DNA from: Saccharicrinis sp963663905 | Lineage (GTDB): Bacteria; Bacteroidota; Bacteroidia; Bacteroidales; Marinilabiliaceae | Assembly: GCA_963663905.2 (NCBI GenBank) | Contig: OY760657.1 | Coordinates: 5,208,001 to 5,272,000 of the forward strand | DNA length: 64,000 bases | Direction: 5' to 3' | In this document: positions 18,550-27,808 of the stretch, one piece after another | How the letters are laid out: every line of letters starts with the position of its first letter | Numbering within the stretch: the first letter of the stretch is position 1 | The notes under the pieces: model-generated | Told to the model about the DNA's origin: nothing | Databases searched by the model: none | Seen by the model: the letters and a program-made list of their open reading frames with translations, nothing else | Made by a program: the position numbers and the translations under genes

Positions 18550-18669
18550 ATAGTTTGATAATAACAATACAAAATTAAATGAAACTATGATTCGTTGTTT
18601 CGCCGGATGAAATAATATTTTTTAACTCTTAACTAACTAATTTAATTGTCTATACCATGCACAAACCAT

Positions 18670-20265
18670 ATGGAAATTAGATATATTTGCGCACTAAATT
18701 TTCAAAAAGTGGAATCGGAAGTTTCTGAGAAGAAAGATCTTATTGCAGTAGGCAAGAAAGATGTTGAGAAGTGTTTAGATATACTTCAATCGTTGGTGAA
18801 AGACAGCAGTCCTTTGGTATTGTTAAATGAAGAACAACGTGCAGATTTGTTTAAAGCTGCAGGTTTGCTGGCCCGACCAACAAAAGAGGAGCGTTTAAAA
18901 CGCCGTAAAGAACTTAAAAAGGCAAGGAAGGCAACGCTTAGGGAAATCGACCGTGAGGCACGTTCTACAACAGGTATTCGTTATGCCAGAACTGCTGATG
19001 TATTTGTGGCTCCGGAGCAACTATCTCTTGCTGAAACAACTACAAAGGAAGATAAAGAATTACTTTCGGCACGTAATTGTTATGTTTGTAAAGATGAATT
19101 TACCAAGCTGCATCACTTTTATGATTGCATGTGTCAGAGCTGTGGTGATCTTAACTACCAGAAGCGTTTCCAGACTGCAGATCTAACTGGTCAGGTTGCA
19201 TTGATTACCGGATCAAGATTAAAGATTGGTTATCAGGCAACATTGATGATGCTTAGGGCAGGGGCAACTGTTATAGCAACAACACGTTTCCCGGCTGATT
19301 CAGCTATTCGTTTTGCAAAGGAACCTGATTATGCCATATGGGCTGATCGTTTGCATATTCATGGACTGGATCTACGTCATACTCCAAGTGTTGAGTTATT
19401 CTGTACCTATATTGAAAAAACATATAGCAGACTTGATATTCTGATTAATAATGCAGCTCAAACAGTGCGCCGTCCTCCTGGATTTTATTCGCACCTGATG
19501 GACAAAGAGTTGCTGCCTCATCATGAACATGAACCAGAAGTTCAAAAGCTGCTTAACAGTCATCATAACTGTTTAAATATTATTACACAGGGAAGTTCAA
19601 GTGCAAAAGATACTTCAAGTCTGGCTGTAACATGGAAAGAGGAAGGTCCTGGATTAGGACTTCGTGCATCAGCTCAGCTTTCGCAGATTCCATACAGTTA
19701 TGATGGTGAAGTGCAGAATGAAGAAGTTTTCCCAACTGGTAAGCTGGATGCTGATTTGCAGCAGGTGGATTTGCGTACTACCAACTCATGGCGACTACGA
19801 ATTGGTGAAGTTCCAACTCCTGAATTACTTGAAGTACAGTTGGTAAATGCAATTGCTCCGTTTGTACTATGTAACAGGCTATCGAGCATGATGAAACGCG
19901 ATTACACCGGTAAAAAGCACATTGTGAATGTTACTGCAATGGAGGGTAAGTTTTTCCGTTTTACAAAGGCCGATCGTCATCCACATACCAATATGGCTAA
20001 AGCTGCATTGAATATGTTAACACATACTTCTGCCAGTGATCTTGCTAAATATGGAATTTATATGAATGCTGTAGATACAGGATGGGTAACAGATGAGGAT
20101 CCTGCACAAATTTCAGCACACAAAGAGGAAGTGCATGATTTTCAGCCACCTCTTGATATTGTAGACGGTGCAGCACGAATCTGTGATCCGTTTTTTGACG
20201 GCATTAATAGGGGGGAGCACTGGTGCGGAAAGTTCCTTAAGGATTATTTCCCAATCGATTGGTAA
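18670..20265 (+). CDS. large SDR-like protein with N-terminal helical and zinc-ribbon-like regions
   Basis: I start it at the ATG at 18670 (531 residues); the longest frame would need TTG 24 bases earlier. Positions below count from that TTG. Residues about 40-110 are charged and helical (RLKRRKELKKARKATLREID). Cys145, Cys148, Cys163 and Cys166 (CYVC ... CQSC) form a likely zinc ribbon. The SDR Rossmann domain follows: LITGSRLKIG (186-195, Lys where a Gly is usual in TGxxxGxG) and ILINNAAQ (265-272). At the catalytic site the usual YxxxK is TNMAK: Lys452 is kept but Tyr is replaced by Thr448. A roughly 110-residue insertion (about 280-390) separates the halves. The NAD(P) fold is clear, but chemistry is doubtful. 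It converges with gshF at a shared terminator. Confidence 0.8.
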   Translation: MEIRYICALNFQKVESEVSEKKDLIAVGKKDVEKCLDILQSLVKDSSPLVLLNEEQRADLFKAAGLLARPTKEERLKRRKELKKARKATLREIDREARSTTGIRYARTADVFVAPEQLSLAETTTKEDKELLSARNCYVCKDEFTKLHHFYDCMCQSCGDLNYQKRFQTADLTGQVALITGSRLKIGYQATLMMLRAGATVIATTRFPADSAIRFAKEPDYAIWADRLHIHGLDLRHTPSVELFCTYIEKTYSRLDILINNAAQTVRRPPGFYSHLMDKELLPHHEHEPEVQKLLNSHHNCLNIITQGSSSAKDTSSLAVTWKEEGPGLGLRASAQLSQIPYSYDGEVQNEEVFPTGKLDADLQQVDLRTTNSWRLRIGEVPTPELLEVQLVNAIAPFVLCNRLSSMMKRDYTGKKHIVNVTAMEGKFFRFTKADRHPHTNMAKAALNMLTHTSASDLAKYGIYMNAVDTGWVTDEDPAQISAHKEEVHDFQPPLDIVDGAARICDPFFDGINRGEHWCGKFLKDYFPIDW

Positions 20266-20334
20266 CAGATTGATTAAGGAGCCTTATTCTTAAAATGACG
20301 TTCAATAACTAAGATTATTTCTTAAATAGTATAC

Positions 20335-20371
20335 AAAAACTCCGATAGGTAATTTGCTATCGGAGTTTTTT
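20335..20371. terminator. bidirectional terminator between the SDR gene and gshF
   Basis: ACTCCGATAG (20339-20348) and CTATCGGAGT (20357-20366) form a perfect 10-bp stem with an 8-base loop, with A-run before and T-run after, so it can end both convergent transcripts. Confidence 0.9.
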
Positions 20372-20391
20372 ATTTGTAGTAATCCTCTCAT

Positions 20392-22683
20392 TTAAAATCC
20401 CAAAGCATCCAATACTTTTGCCTGGGCCATTCTGTTTTCTCCAGAGTATGGATAACAATGTATATGAATGGCAGGATTGTAATTCAATTCAATAATACTG
20501 TAATTGCTCTCTGTTGCTGGCAAAGTATAACCTTTTATAATCATATCCAATCCGGTGATTTTTGCACCAATACTTTGGGCTGCTTTTAGTGCAATCTGTT
20601 TGTATGAATCATGAATTTGATCAGTATAGTCAAAGCTGTCACCTCCTGTGCTAATATTTGAATTGTATCTTAAGTAAACGGTTTCATTGAAATCCGGTAT
20701 ATATTCTAAGTATCTATCTTGATTATTAAGAATCTGGATTGTTTCATGATCATTTTTTATTTTCTCAAGTGGTGATCTGTATCCAGTGCCACGCAGAGGA
20801 TTTTGGTTTTTTAGCTCTATCAGTTCATCAATAGAATGCTTTCCATCTCCAATGACATGAGCTGGTTTTCTAAATAAAATACCTGTTACTTCGTTGTCAA
20901 TGATCAGAAAACGAAACTCCTTTCCTGAAATATACTCCTCTATAATAATTGAAGTATCATAAGAAAAGGCATTTTGAATGGAAGATTGAAACTCCTGCTC
21001 AGAATAATCTTCTTTGAGAATAGTTATGCCTTTCCCGAAATTAGTTTGTTTGGGTTTGATGACAATAGGTTTTTTGTTGAATAAATAATATGATGCATAG
21101 GCTTCTTGTTTTGAATTATAACTATAACCGAAAGGAACTGAGATATTGTTTTCATTTAGTATTTGCTTTGTTACCAGTTTGTTTTCCATAGATAGTATGG
21201 TTGCATAATTGTCGAGCGATGTTTTTGTTGCTTGTTGTATGTTGTGTATGATATTTCCTTTCTGGAGCCTGATAAAATTTTCTGATCGGTCAAGTATTTT
21301 GAACGAAATACCACGTTTAATGGATTCTGATAATATGAGCTGGGTTAATAGTTCCATATCTTCAAATCCTTTTAACGCAAATGAATTTAATTGTTGATTT
21401 CTGGAATACTCTTTTGCCTTACGCATGTGAAATTCAGTCATTCCTTCATCATTAATTGCAGAAATTAAAGCGTGAACATCTCTTGTGTCAGGATTGCCAA
21501 GTTGTTTTTTTATTGAGCTGAGACTATTTATATATTCTGGAGCTATTACTTGTAGCTTTCTTAACAAAGCTTCAATTTCATCTAATTTTTGCATTGCTGA
21601 TTTCCATGCATTCACTTCAGTATTATGAGAAGTAAAAATTTTAATGTCAGCATTAAGTCCGTTTAGCGATGCTATATTATGGTTCCTATCCGCTATCTCT
21701 TGCCAGTTATATTTACTGCCTTCAGTTTCTTCATTAACGATGAGGCCAGCTATAATCATCAGATGTAATAAGTGTAACTGCTCCTTTGCTATGCCTGTAC
21801 TTATCAAGGGATTGATGTCAAGGAACCGAATTTCTATATGACTGATTCTTGTTCCGTTTTCATCAAACTTAATTCTTACTGGAGCATATAATTCCTTTTG
21901 AGAGGTCAATTTTCCGTGTTTGATCATGGTCTCTATGCTCATACAGTAGGACTCCAATGAGGAGTAGTTCGGGAATATTTCATCATGGTTCTTATAACCG
22001 TAACAGCTGTTCCTGATTGACAAACGATTCTTATATGTGTTAACCGGACTGCTTTCTGGCTCGCAAAGAAACTGTTGACCAGAAACAGATATTGGACTAA
22101 AACCATAAAGTAGAACATATATCCAGCGATTTCGGATTAGTTGTCGCACTGTTTTCATGTAAACAGCATTTCGGAATTCTTCCAAGGAAAGCTCTGACTG
22201 TTGCACATTGTATAACTCAACAATTAAACGTTCATTGAATGAGAAGTTAAAATGTAAGCCCGATATCATCTGTTTGGTTTTACCATATTTTACAGCAAGT
22301 AATTTTCGGTAATCATTTTGTGTTGCATCACTTGCAAATTCAGCTATTGGAATTTGATTTTCGTCTGGTAATTCAGGAGGTAAACTCTGAGGCCATAAGT
22401 ATTCATCGTTCAATTCGTTAAACACTACATGCTGAATGGCGTCAAGATGTTGTAATGCAGAATGAATACTATTGCAGGGTGGAGTAATCATTTCTATTTG
22501 ACTCTCTGAAAAATCAGTTGTAATATATGGATGTGTACTTCGATCTTCAAAGGCAGTTGGATGTTTAGTAAGCGCTAACCTCCCATTTTCGTTTACACGT
22601 ACATTTTCTTTTTCCAACCCGAATTGACCCGATAGCCAGATTTCACCTTTAATATCTTCTGAGTTTATTTTAAATTGTTCCAT
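20392..22683 (-). CDS. gshF: bifunctional glutamate-cysteine ligase / glutathione synthetase
   Basis: A 763-residue fused enzyme that makes glutathione from Glu, Cys and Gly in two ATP-dependent steps. Residues 1 to about 460 are a GshA-type ligase: QFGLEKENVRVNENG (19-33), HPYITTDFSESQIEMITPP (51-69) and the MISGLHFNFS active-site strand (138-147) are typical. Residues about 480-763 are an ATP-grasp GshB-like domain with KPIVIKPKQTNFGKGITIL, EEYISGKEFRFLI and a final LNYNPAIHIHCYPYSG block. Length equals the usual GshF. The fused form is best known from Gram-positives and Pasteurellaceae and is less common in Bacteroidota, so lateral transfer is possible. It is a single-gene unit. Confidence 0.93.
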   Translation of the reverse strand: MEQFKINSEDIKGEIWLSGQFGLEKENVRVNENGRLALTKHPTAFEDRSTHPYITTDFSESQIEMITPPCNSIHSALQHLDAIQHVVFNELNDEYLWPQSLPPELPDENQIPIAEFASDATQNDYRKLLAVKYGKTKQMISGLHFNFSFNERLIVELYNVQQSELSLEEFRNAVYMKTVRQLIRNRWIYVLLYGFSPISVSGQQFLCEPESSPVNTYKNRLSIRNSCYGYKNHDEIFPNYSSLESYCMSIETMIKHGKLTSQKELYAPVRIKFDENGTRISHIEIRFLDINPLISTGIAKEQLHLLHLMIIAGLIVNEETEGSKYNWQEIADRNHNIASLNGLNADIKIFTSHNTEVNAWKSAMQKLDEIEALLRKLQVIAPEYINSLSSIKKQLGNPDTRDVHALISAINDEGMTEFHMRKAKEYSRNQQLNSFALKGFEDMELLTQLILSESIKRGISFKILDRSENFIRLQKGNIIHNIQQATKTSLDNYATILSMENKLVTKQILNENNISVPFGYSYNSKQEAYASYYLFNKKPIVIKPKQTNFGKGITILKEDYSEQEFQSSIQNAFSYDTSIIIEEYISGKEFRFLIIDNEVTGILFRKPAHVIGDGKHSIDELIELKNQNPLRGTGYRSPLEKIKNDHETIQILNNQDRYLEYIPDFNETVYLRYNSNISTGGDSFDYTDQIHDSYKQIALKAAQSIGAKITGLDMIIKGYTLPATESNYSIIELNYNPAIHIHCYPYSGENRMAQAKVLDALGF

Positions 22684-22886
22684 AATATGCTATTCTTTAT
22701 TTTGTAAGCAGAGTTATATCTTGCATATCTGTTTATTTTAAAGACGCAGGAATAAAAAAAGGACGCATCGATTGAACTAAAATTTATTTTGCATCTTTTT
22801 TTTAAAAGTCCGTCTATAGGAATAAAATCCTATACAAGGATTTTACTGAGATAAAATGACAATGTAAAAGGTGATAAAAGATTTTC

Positions 22887-23432
22887 ATGAAAGACGTGAC
22901 TAAAACAATTTGGGAAGAGTTTGGACAGTATATCCGCAACTTTATTGTTTCAAGAGTTGGAAATAAGTCTGATGTTGATGATATATTTCAGGATGTATTT
23001 TTGAAGATACATAGCAAAATCAATACCCTAAAGGATGAAAATAAAATGCAAAGCTGGATTTTTCAGATTACCAGAAATTGCATCACCGATTATTACAGAA
23101 GCAGCAAAAGTGATTCTATGGAGTCGGGTGAAGGATTGAGTGAATATGAAGAGACAGATCTTGAATATGAAACTAAATTAGAGAATGTAACCAGTGGTCT
23201 GGAAAGTATCATTGATAGTTTACCGGAAAAGTATGCTAAAGCATTAAAGCGGGTTGAACTTGACGGAATTGCTCAAACAGATTTGGCACAGGAACTTGAA
23301 ATATCTGTTTCAGGAGCCAAGTCAAGAGTGCAGAGGGGGAGGATGTTAGTTAAAGATGTTTTTTTGGATTGTTGTAAATTTCAGTTTGACAAGTACGGGA
23401 CTTTTATTGATTATGAACTGAAAAGAAAATAG
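22887..23432 (+). CDS. sigZ: ECF-type RNA polymerase sigma factor (SigZ-like)
   Basis: A 181-residue sigma factor: region 2 spans about 5-75 (IFQDVFLKIHSKI and the -10-reading segment QSWIFQITRNCITDYYRS), region 4 spans about 112-160 (DSLPEKYAKALKRVELDGI, then the helix-turn-helix TDLAQELEISVSGAKSRVQR). The carboxy-terminal tail FLDCCKFQFDKYGTFIDY, with two adjacent cysteines, is diagnostic of SigZ, whose signal is unknown in most organisms. No anti-sigma gene follows, and it is divergent from gshF; a terminator lies just after it. Confidence 0.88.
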   Translation: MKDVTKTIWEEFGQYIRNFIVSRVGNKSDVDDIFQDVFLKIHSKINTLKDENKMQSWIFQITRNCITDYYRSSKSDSMESGEGLSEYEETDLEYETKLENVTSGLESIIDSLPEKYAKALKRVELDGIAQTDLAQELEISVSGAKSRVQRGRMLVKDVFLDCCKFQFDKYGTFIDYELKRK

Positions 23433-23458
23433 GTCCTATTAAATGTATAAAAAAAGCA

Positions 23459-23496
23459 AGGTTTACTGAAATCACAGTAAACCTTTTATATTTTTT
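23459..23496. terminator. terminator after sigZ
   Basis: AGGTTTACTG (23459-23468) pairs with CAGTAAACCT (23475-23484) over 10 bp with a 6-base loop, followed by TTTATATTTTTT. It lies between convergent genes and serves sigZ and probably also the gene at 23515-23877. Confidence 0.85.
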
Positions 23497-23514
23497 CAAA
23501 TCTTTCGGGTGAAC

Positions 23515-23877
23515 TTATTGATTTGATTTAGTATAAAGAATTACCGGTTTAGATAACAACAGCACAAATAAAAGTAAAAGGGTAGTTGCTAAAATAATGT
23601 AAGACAAAAAGAACTGACTTCCTGCAAAGATTCCAAAGATTACCGCAACACCCATTAAAAATCCTGATATAACCGCACTTATCTGTCTAAAATATCTCCA
23701 TTTTAATAATAAGCCAATTGCTAGTACTAAACCTAATCCACCTAATATTTTGAAATTTCCTGTTTCAGGTACAAAATATTCTTTAGCATAGTTATTTACT
23801 TCAGAAATAAGAATTAGTAAAATAGAGGCTAATAAAGTAAGTAGGAATCCTTTTTGTTTAATGAATTTTGTCTTCAT
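23515..23877 (-). CDS. small membrane protein of unknown function
   Basis: The ATG at 23877 gives 120 residues; the longer frame begins at TTG with a basic leader that has no obvious role. There are four hydrophobic helices (about residues 11-28, 43-58, 66-84 and 89-110 in the short numbering) and almost no polar loops. I do not recognise a family; the gene product should sit in the inner membrane. It is transcribed toward sigZ and ends near the shared terminator. Confidence 0.6.
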   Translation of the reverse strand: MKTKFIKQKGFLLTLLASILLILISEVNNYAKEYFVPETGNFKILGGLGLVLAIGLLLKWRYFRQISAVISGFLMGVAVIFGIFAGSQFFLSYIILATTLLLLFVLLLSKPVILYTKSNQ

Positions 23878-24012
23878 AGTAGTATAATTGTTAAGCTTGT
23901 TTATTCGTGTAGGTTTATTATTCTTGTTCAAATATAATCATTGATATCTAATATCCGGATGATTTAAACTTTTAATCATTTTCAATAATTCTGAAAAGTT
24001 TAAGAACAAACT

Positions 24013-24053
24013 AAAGTATCCCAATTCTCTGGATGAGGCTTGAGATACTTTTT
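24013..24053 (-). terminator. probable terminator of the 24123-25043 gene
   Basis: An inverted repeat, AAAGTATCCCAA (24013-24024) and TTGAGATACTTT (24040-24051), has 11 of 12 pairs. The T-run on the minus strand is weak; on the plus strand it is strong. Confidence 0.45.
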
Positions 24054-24122
24054 GTCTTTTTATAAGCTCCATGCTAATCTATAAGATGAGGTGAGTGTTT
24101 TACTGGTTTTGTTAATTTTATA

Positions 24123-25043
24123 TTACAGCCCTAAATTAGGCAATACAAACGATTTGGTATTTGGATGCAATCTTATCCATAATCCAGGATTTGCATTTAA
24201 CTGCTCTGCAGCTTCATCTTTATCTGAACTTAAAGTGGTATTAAGAACCTTAGCATAAGTTTGAACTTTGGCCGGAGCAGAATCTGCATCAACTACAGAT
24301 TGTACAATCTTTTTAGCTTGTAATATTGCTGCAGGTCCTAATGTCAGGATAAACTCTGCAGATCGACATTCCTTTTCGTCACTTTCGCTTATAATACTGC
24401 CACCTGCTTTAAACTTGTTGATGTGGTGTTCTAAAATAGTGCTTGATATTGGAATAATCCCTGCAACATGATGGTTTTTAGCACCAGAGAATGGCTTAAT
24501 GTAGGCAAGGTGCGATGCTTGATTTTCTTCCGGACCATGACCAATAAAAAAGATATCCAGTCCACCTAAATCTTCCAGCTTAGTTAAATACTCAATAAGA
24601 GCTGATTCCAAATCTTCAGTATCAGTTCGCATAGGAGTGAAGCTTTTTATTTTCTTAAAAAAATCATCGCCTAAAATACGTTCAAAGTCTCTCACAAAAC
24701 TTAATCCGTTACCCATGCCCATAGGAGCCAATGCATCTTGAGTAAAAACATTTAGTCTGGCAAGCAACTCATCTTGTTCTGTTGTTTTGGCTAACTCACC
24801 TAGTAAACGATGCACTTCTTGTGCTCCTCTACCTCCAAGTAATGCAATATTAATATCACCTTCTTTAGCCTCTGCAGTTTTGTATAACTCATTTAACATA
24901 GCTTTGCCTACTTCAGCTTCTGTATTAAGAACTATAGGTGTTACGCCGTAATCTGTAAAATTAAATTCCAGATCGCTTTTTTTAGACAACCAGATATTAT
25001 TGTTGTCTTCATACCTTGTAAAATTTGAGTGAGTAGTATTCAT
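24123..25043 (-). CDS. NagB/RpiA-superfamily sugar-phosphate isomerase-like protein
   Basis: A 306-residue protein of the glucosamine-6-phosphate deaminase / 6-phosphogluconolactonase superfamily: INIALLGGRGAQEVHRLL (65-82, the phosphate-binding first strand and loop) and LDIFFIGHGPEENQASHLAYI (split: LDIFFIGHGPEENQ then ASHLAYI), equivalent to the GxGxDGHxAFNEP block of NagB. The DGH catalytic Asp/His pair is not conserved in that form, so the deaminase reaction is uncertain. RSAEFILTLGPAAIL follows the usual carboxy-terminal GxxKA-type motif. Probably a cytosolic sugar-phosphate enzyme or sensor. A monocistronic gene ending in a probable terminator. Confidence 0.75.
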   Translation of the reverse strand: MNTTHSNFTRYEDNNNIWLSKKSDLEFNFTDYGVTPIVLNTEAEVGKAMLNELYKTAEAKEGDINIALLGGRGAQEVHRLLGELAKTTEQDELLARLNVFTQDALAPMGMGNGLSFVRDFERILGDDFFKKIKSFTPMRTDTEDLESALIEYLTKLEDLGGLDIFFIGHGPEENQASHLAYIKPFSGAKNHHVAGIIPISSTILEHHINKFKAGGSIISESDEKECRSAEFILTLGPAAILQAKKIVQSVVDADSAPAKVQTYAKVLNTTLSSDKDEAAEQLNANPGLWIRLHPNTKSFVLPNLGL

Positions 25044-25230
25044 TGTTATTATTTATTTATTGGCTATTGATTAATTATTTATCCCGAAGAGATTAATATT
25101 AGGATACACGCGTATGCAAGGTGCAAAAATACGTGAAATGATGGGATTTGCCGAAACAACAAGAATATTTCTTACCTTTTTGATTAGGTATAAGGTTGTA
25201 TATAAACCTAGGTGATATAAACACCGTACT

Positions 25231-25713
25231 TTATTGCAAACTTACCAGTACTATAGAAGCAAGAACAATGAATATTATGATTGGAGCAATCCAGCTTGTA
25301 CCTCCTTTTCGTGCAATCAGATCCATGATCTGCTCCTCATTAGAATTCTCATTCAATATCTTTTTAATTGTTCGTTGACTTTTAGAAATATACAAACGGT
25401 TTGCAATTGAGCTTATTACAATACCCCAAATGAGTGTGCTTATCTTATCAATAATGCCATAGGCATTAAATGAAATAGTATTTGTTTGTAATAAAGTTTC
25501 TTCTATGATTCCTTCTGCAAAGATAATAGCTGCAATGATTATAACATGTAAGTACATTTTACGGTATCCCATCCAGAATAATCCGAGAAAAAAAGCAGCA
25601 ACACTAAACGAATAGCGTCCTCTTTCATTATAACTCTCTATTTGGCTTATGTAATAATCTGAATTTTTTTGAAAATAGGCCTTGTATAATTCTTTGTCTG
25701 TTTCTGATAGCAT
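25231..25713 (-). CDS. DUF2628 membrane protein
   Basis: A 160-residue inner-membrane protein. The soluble start (1-30) leads to FSVAAFFLGLFWMGYRKMY, the DUF2628 signature, then three further hydrophobic segments (about 55-70, 88-108, 143-158). The fold is used by several families of small membrane proteins whose substrate is unknown. It lies about 50 bases after the beta-propeller gene on the same strand, perhaps in one transcript. Confidence 0.8.
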   Translation of the reverse strand: MLSETDKELYKAYFQKNSDYYISQIESYNERGRYSFSVAAFFLGLFWMGYRKMYLHVIIIAAIIFAEGIIEETLLQTNTISFNAYGIIDKISTLIWGIVISSIANRLYISKSQRTIKKILNENSNEEQIMDLIARKGGTSWIAPIIIFIVLASIVLVSLQ

Positions 25714-25764
25714 CTTGTATATAGGTTTTGTTATTGCACTTATTTATTGTTTTTAGCGCATTTA

Positions 25765-26640
25765 TTAAGGAATGTATTTTAAAGCAATTATTTTATTTGT
25801 TAGTAATGTCGGTATTATAATAAGATGAACTTGTGGGATGTACTCGAAATCAGCTAAAAAATCTTTTTCTACGTTAGGTTGGTATAATACATTTTTGGCA
25901 TTATCAGGTTCAATACTATATAATTCAGTACGCCAAGACAGTAAAAATGAGTCTTTGATTTTCTTAATCCCATCAATATTATCAGAGATATTTTTTGCTA
26001 TTATCTTAGTTGTTTTATCTGTTAGGGAAATGGAAATAAGATTAGCATTTCCTCTATTGCCTGCATATAAAATATCGTTATCAATATATAATCCATTAGT
26101 TGTGTTTAACAAACTGTCCGAATACCATATTTCATAACTTCCGTTTTCTACCTTGTAAATACAGTTGTTATTAGAGTCAGAGATATAAGCAATTCCATTT
26201 TTATCAATGGCTATATCATTAGGCAGGCCTGCTTCATCAATAAAAATTCTTTTTTTAATCTTTGCTTTATCAATACTGGCAATACAAAGTGCATTTCTTT
26301 CAACAATAAACAGATTGTTGTTGTATATAGCTAAACCCGTTGGCCCGAGTAAAGTATCTATCCATCTCAAGTCCTCTATATCGCCATTCATACTTAGCTT
26401 CGAAATACACTCGTTATAAAGATTGTCATCCTTTTGTCTAAAGCCACCCTGATCATTAAAATTACTTACATATAAGCAATTATTTAACGAATCATATACA
26501 ACCGATTCAGGAGCAAGAAATACAGATTCAGTTTCCCATTCTTTTGTTACCTGACAATAAGTATTTGAGTAGTAAAGCATCAATATCAGTAGCGTTGTAA
26601 ATACTGTAATAATTTCTTTAATGAATGATTGGTGACTCAT
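25765..26640 (-). CDS. secreted SMP-30/NHL-type beta-propeller protein
   Basis: A 291-residue protein with a signal peptide or anchor (residues about 9-30). The body is made of repeated propeller blades: VVYDSLNNCLYVSNFND (about 44-60), TGLAIYNNNLFIVERN, PNDIAIDKNGIAYISDSNN (split from a longer run), NGLYIDNDILYAGNRG and a closing IDGIKKIKDSFLLSW. This is the pattern of SMP-30/gluconolactonase-like or NHL propellers. The metal ligands of true gluconolactonases are not all visible, so the role could be binding rather than catalysis. The DUF2628 gene follows it. Confidence 0.75.
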   Translation of the reverse strand: MSHQSFIKEIITVFTTLLILMLYYSNTYCQVTKEWETESVFLAPESVVYDSLNNCLYVSNFNDQGGFRQKDDNLYNECISKLSMNGDIEDLRWIDTLLGPTGLAIYNNNLFIVERNALCIASIDKAKIKKRIFIDEAGLPNDIAIDKNGIAYISDSNNNCIYKVENGSYEIWYSDSLLNTTNGLYIDNDILYAGNRGNANLISISLTDKTTKIIAKNISDNIDGIKKIKDSFLLSWRTELYSIEPDNAKNVLYQPNVEKDFLADFEYIPQVHLIIIPTLLTNKIIALKYIP

Positions 26641-26870
26641 TATAGTAGGTTTAATATTTTATTGAGATGAGCTAATGCAATAAATAGCCAAGTTTGAATG
26701 GCAAAACAGCTGTTCTAAAAAGGCTATTAAATATATGCATTGGTGATATAAAATCAAAATTAGATTTTAATATCATTTGCAAATGTATACTATTGGATAT
26801 CTTAGATTAGGAGCAGATTATGTAGTAGTTACAGGAGATCGTAAATCCCTTATGGGGCATGCTTCATGTT

Positions 26871-27668
26871 TTATTCAGTTAACCTATTCTTTAAATTTTC
26901 CCAGGTTGTTGTGGATAAGACTAATTCTGTATTAGATGATTTATTTTTACTGTATTCAATAATATATTCAGCCCTTTCCTTTGTATCAGGATGAGTTCTT
27001 ACCCATGAAAGGTACTCTATATTATTAGTCTCATTTATTGATAATTTATAGAGGAAGTCAGCAAATGGTTCAGGATTTATTTTTGCATTTATTAGATAAT
27101 CAACGGCTTTAATGTCTGCTTCTTTTTCTAATCTTCGGTCAAAGGCTGTTGATGAAAGCATTCTTGCGGTTTCCTTAATCATGCTAGAACCTTCGTTACC
27201 TGTTGCCATTGAAATTAATACAGACAGACCAACTTCTTTAACCAGTTTTTGCATCACATGCTTATTCTCAATATGAGCAATTTCATGACAGATAACTCCA
27301 CTTAGTTCTTCTGCATTATCAGATGCGGTTATTAATCCGCTATAAATTAACAGGTGCCCATTGGGTAAAGCAAAGGCATTTACTTCATCCTTTTCAAGTA
27401 TATGAAGCTTTATTTTTTGTCTGTCAATTTTGTTGTTTGCACAAATCTTATTGACAATACTATCTATTGAATTAATAATATACAGGTCGGTATTTTCTTT
27501 TTCGGAGTTCTGATAAATATGCCAAAAGAGTTCTCCTAGTTTTTCTTCGGTTTTATCAGTTACTTTTTTCACTTTAAAAAGGGTAACCCAGTCAACTTGT
27601 TTCAGAGCAAACCAGGTTGAGAAAAACAGAATTACTAATATTAATCCCTGAGTAAAGGCCTTTTTCAT
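26871..27668 (-). CDS. M48-family zinc metallopeptidase
   Basis: A 265-residue protein with a single membrane anchor or signal (residues 6-23). The peptidase core has INAF-type EVNAFALPNGHLLIYSGL (95-112), the zinc motif HEIAH (128-132) and a third-ligand region AFDRRLEKEADIKAVDYL (about 175-192). This is the BepA/Oma1-like M48 group, which degrades or processes misassembled envelope proteins in the periplasm. No carboxy-terminal TPR is present, in contrast with E. coli BepA. It lies about 140 bases downstream of the DUF4870 gene on the same strand. Confidence 0.92.
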   Translation of the reverse strand: MKKAFTQGLILVILFFSTWFALKQVDWVTLFKVKKVTDKTEEKLGELFWHIYQNSEKENTDLYIINSIDSIVNKICANNKIDRQKIKLHILEKDEVNAFALPNGHLLIYSGLITASDNAEELSGVICHEIAHIENKHVMQKLVKEVGLSVLISMATGNEGSSMIKETARMLSSTAFDRRLEKEADIKAVDYLINAKINPEPFADFLYKLSINETNNIEYLSWVRTHPDTKERAEYIIEYSKNKSSNTELVLSTTTWENLKNRLTE

Positions 27669-27808
27669 GTGTTTATAATTTGATTTTTATGGTCACATGG
27701 AACTCGCCATTTATGTTATCCACGTGTTTGATGCATTCTACATGGCTCATTTTATGTGCTTGTTTTTTTGTAATAAAAGAAGACTCCTATTTTACATTAT
27801 AGAGCTAG

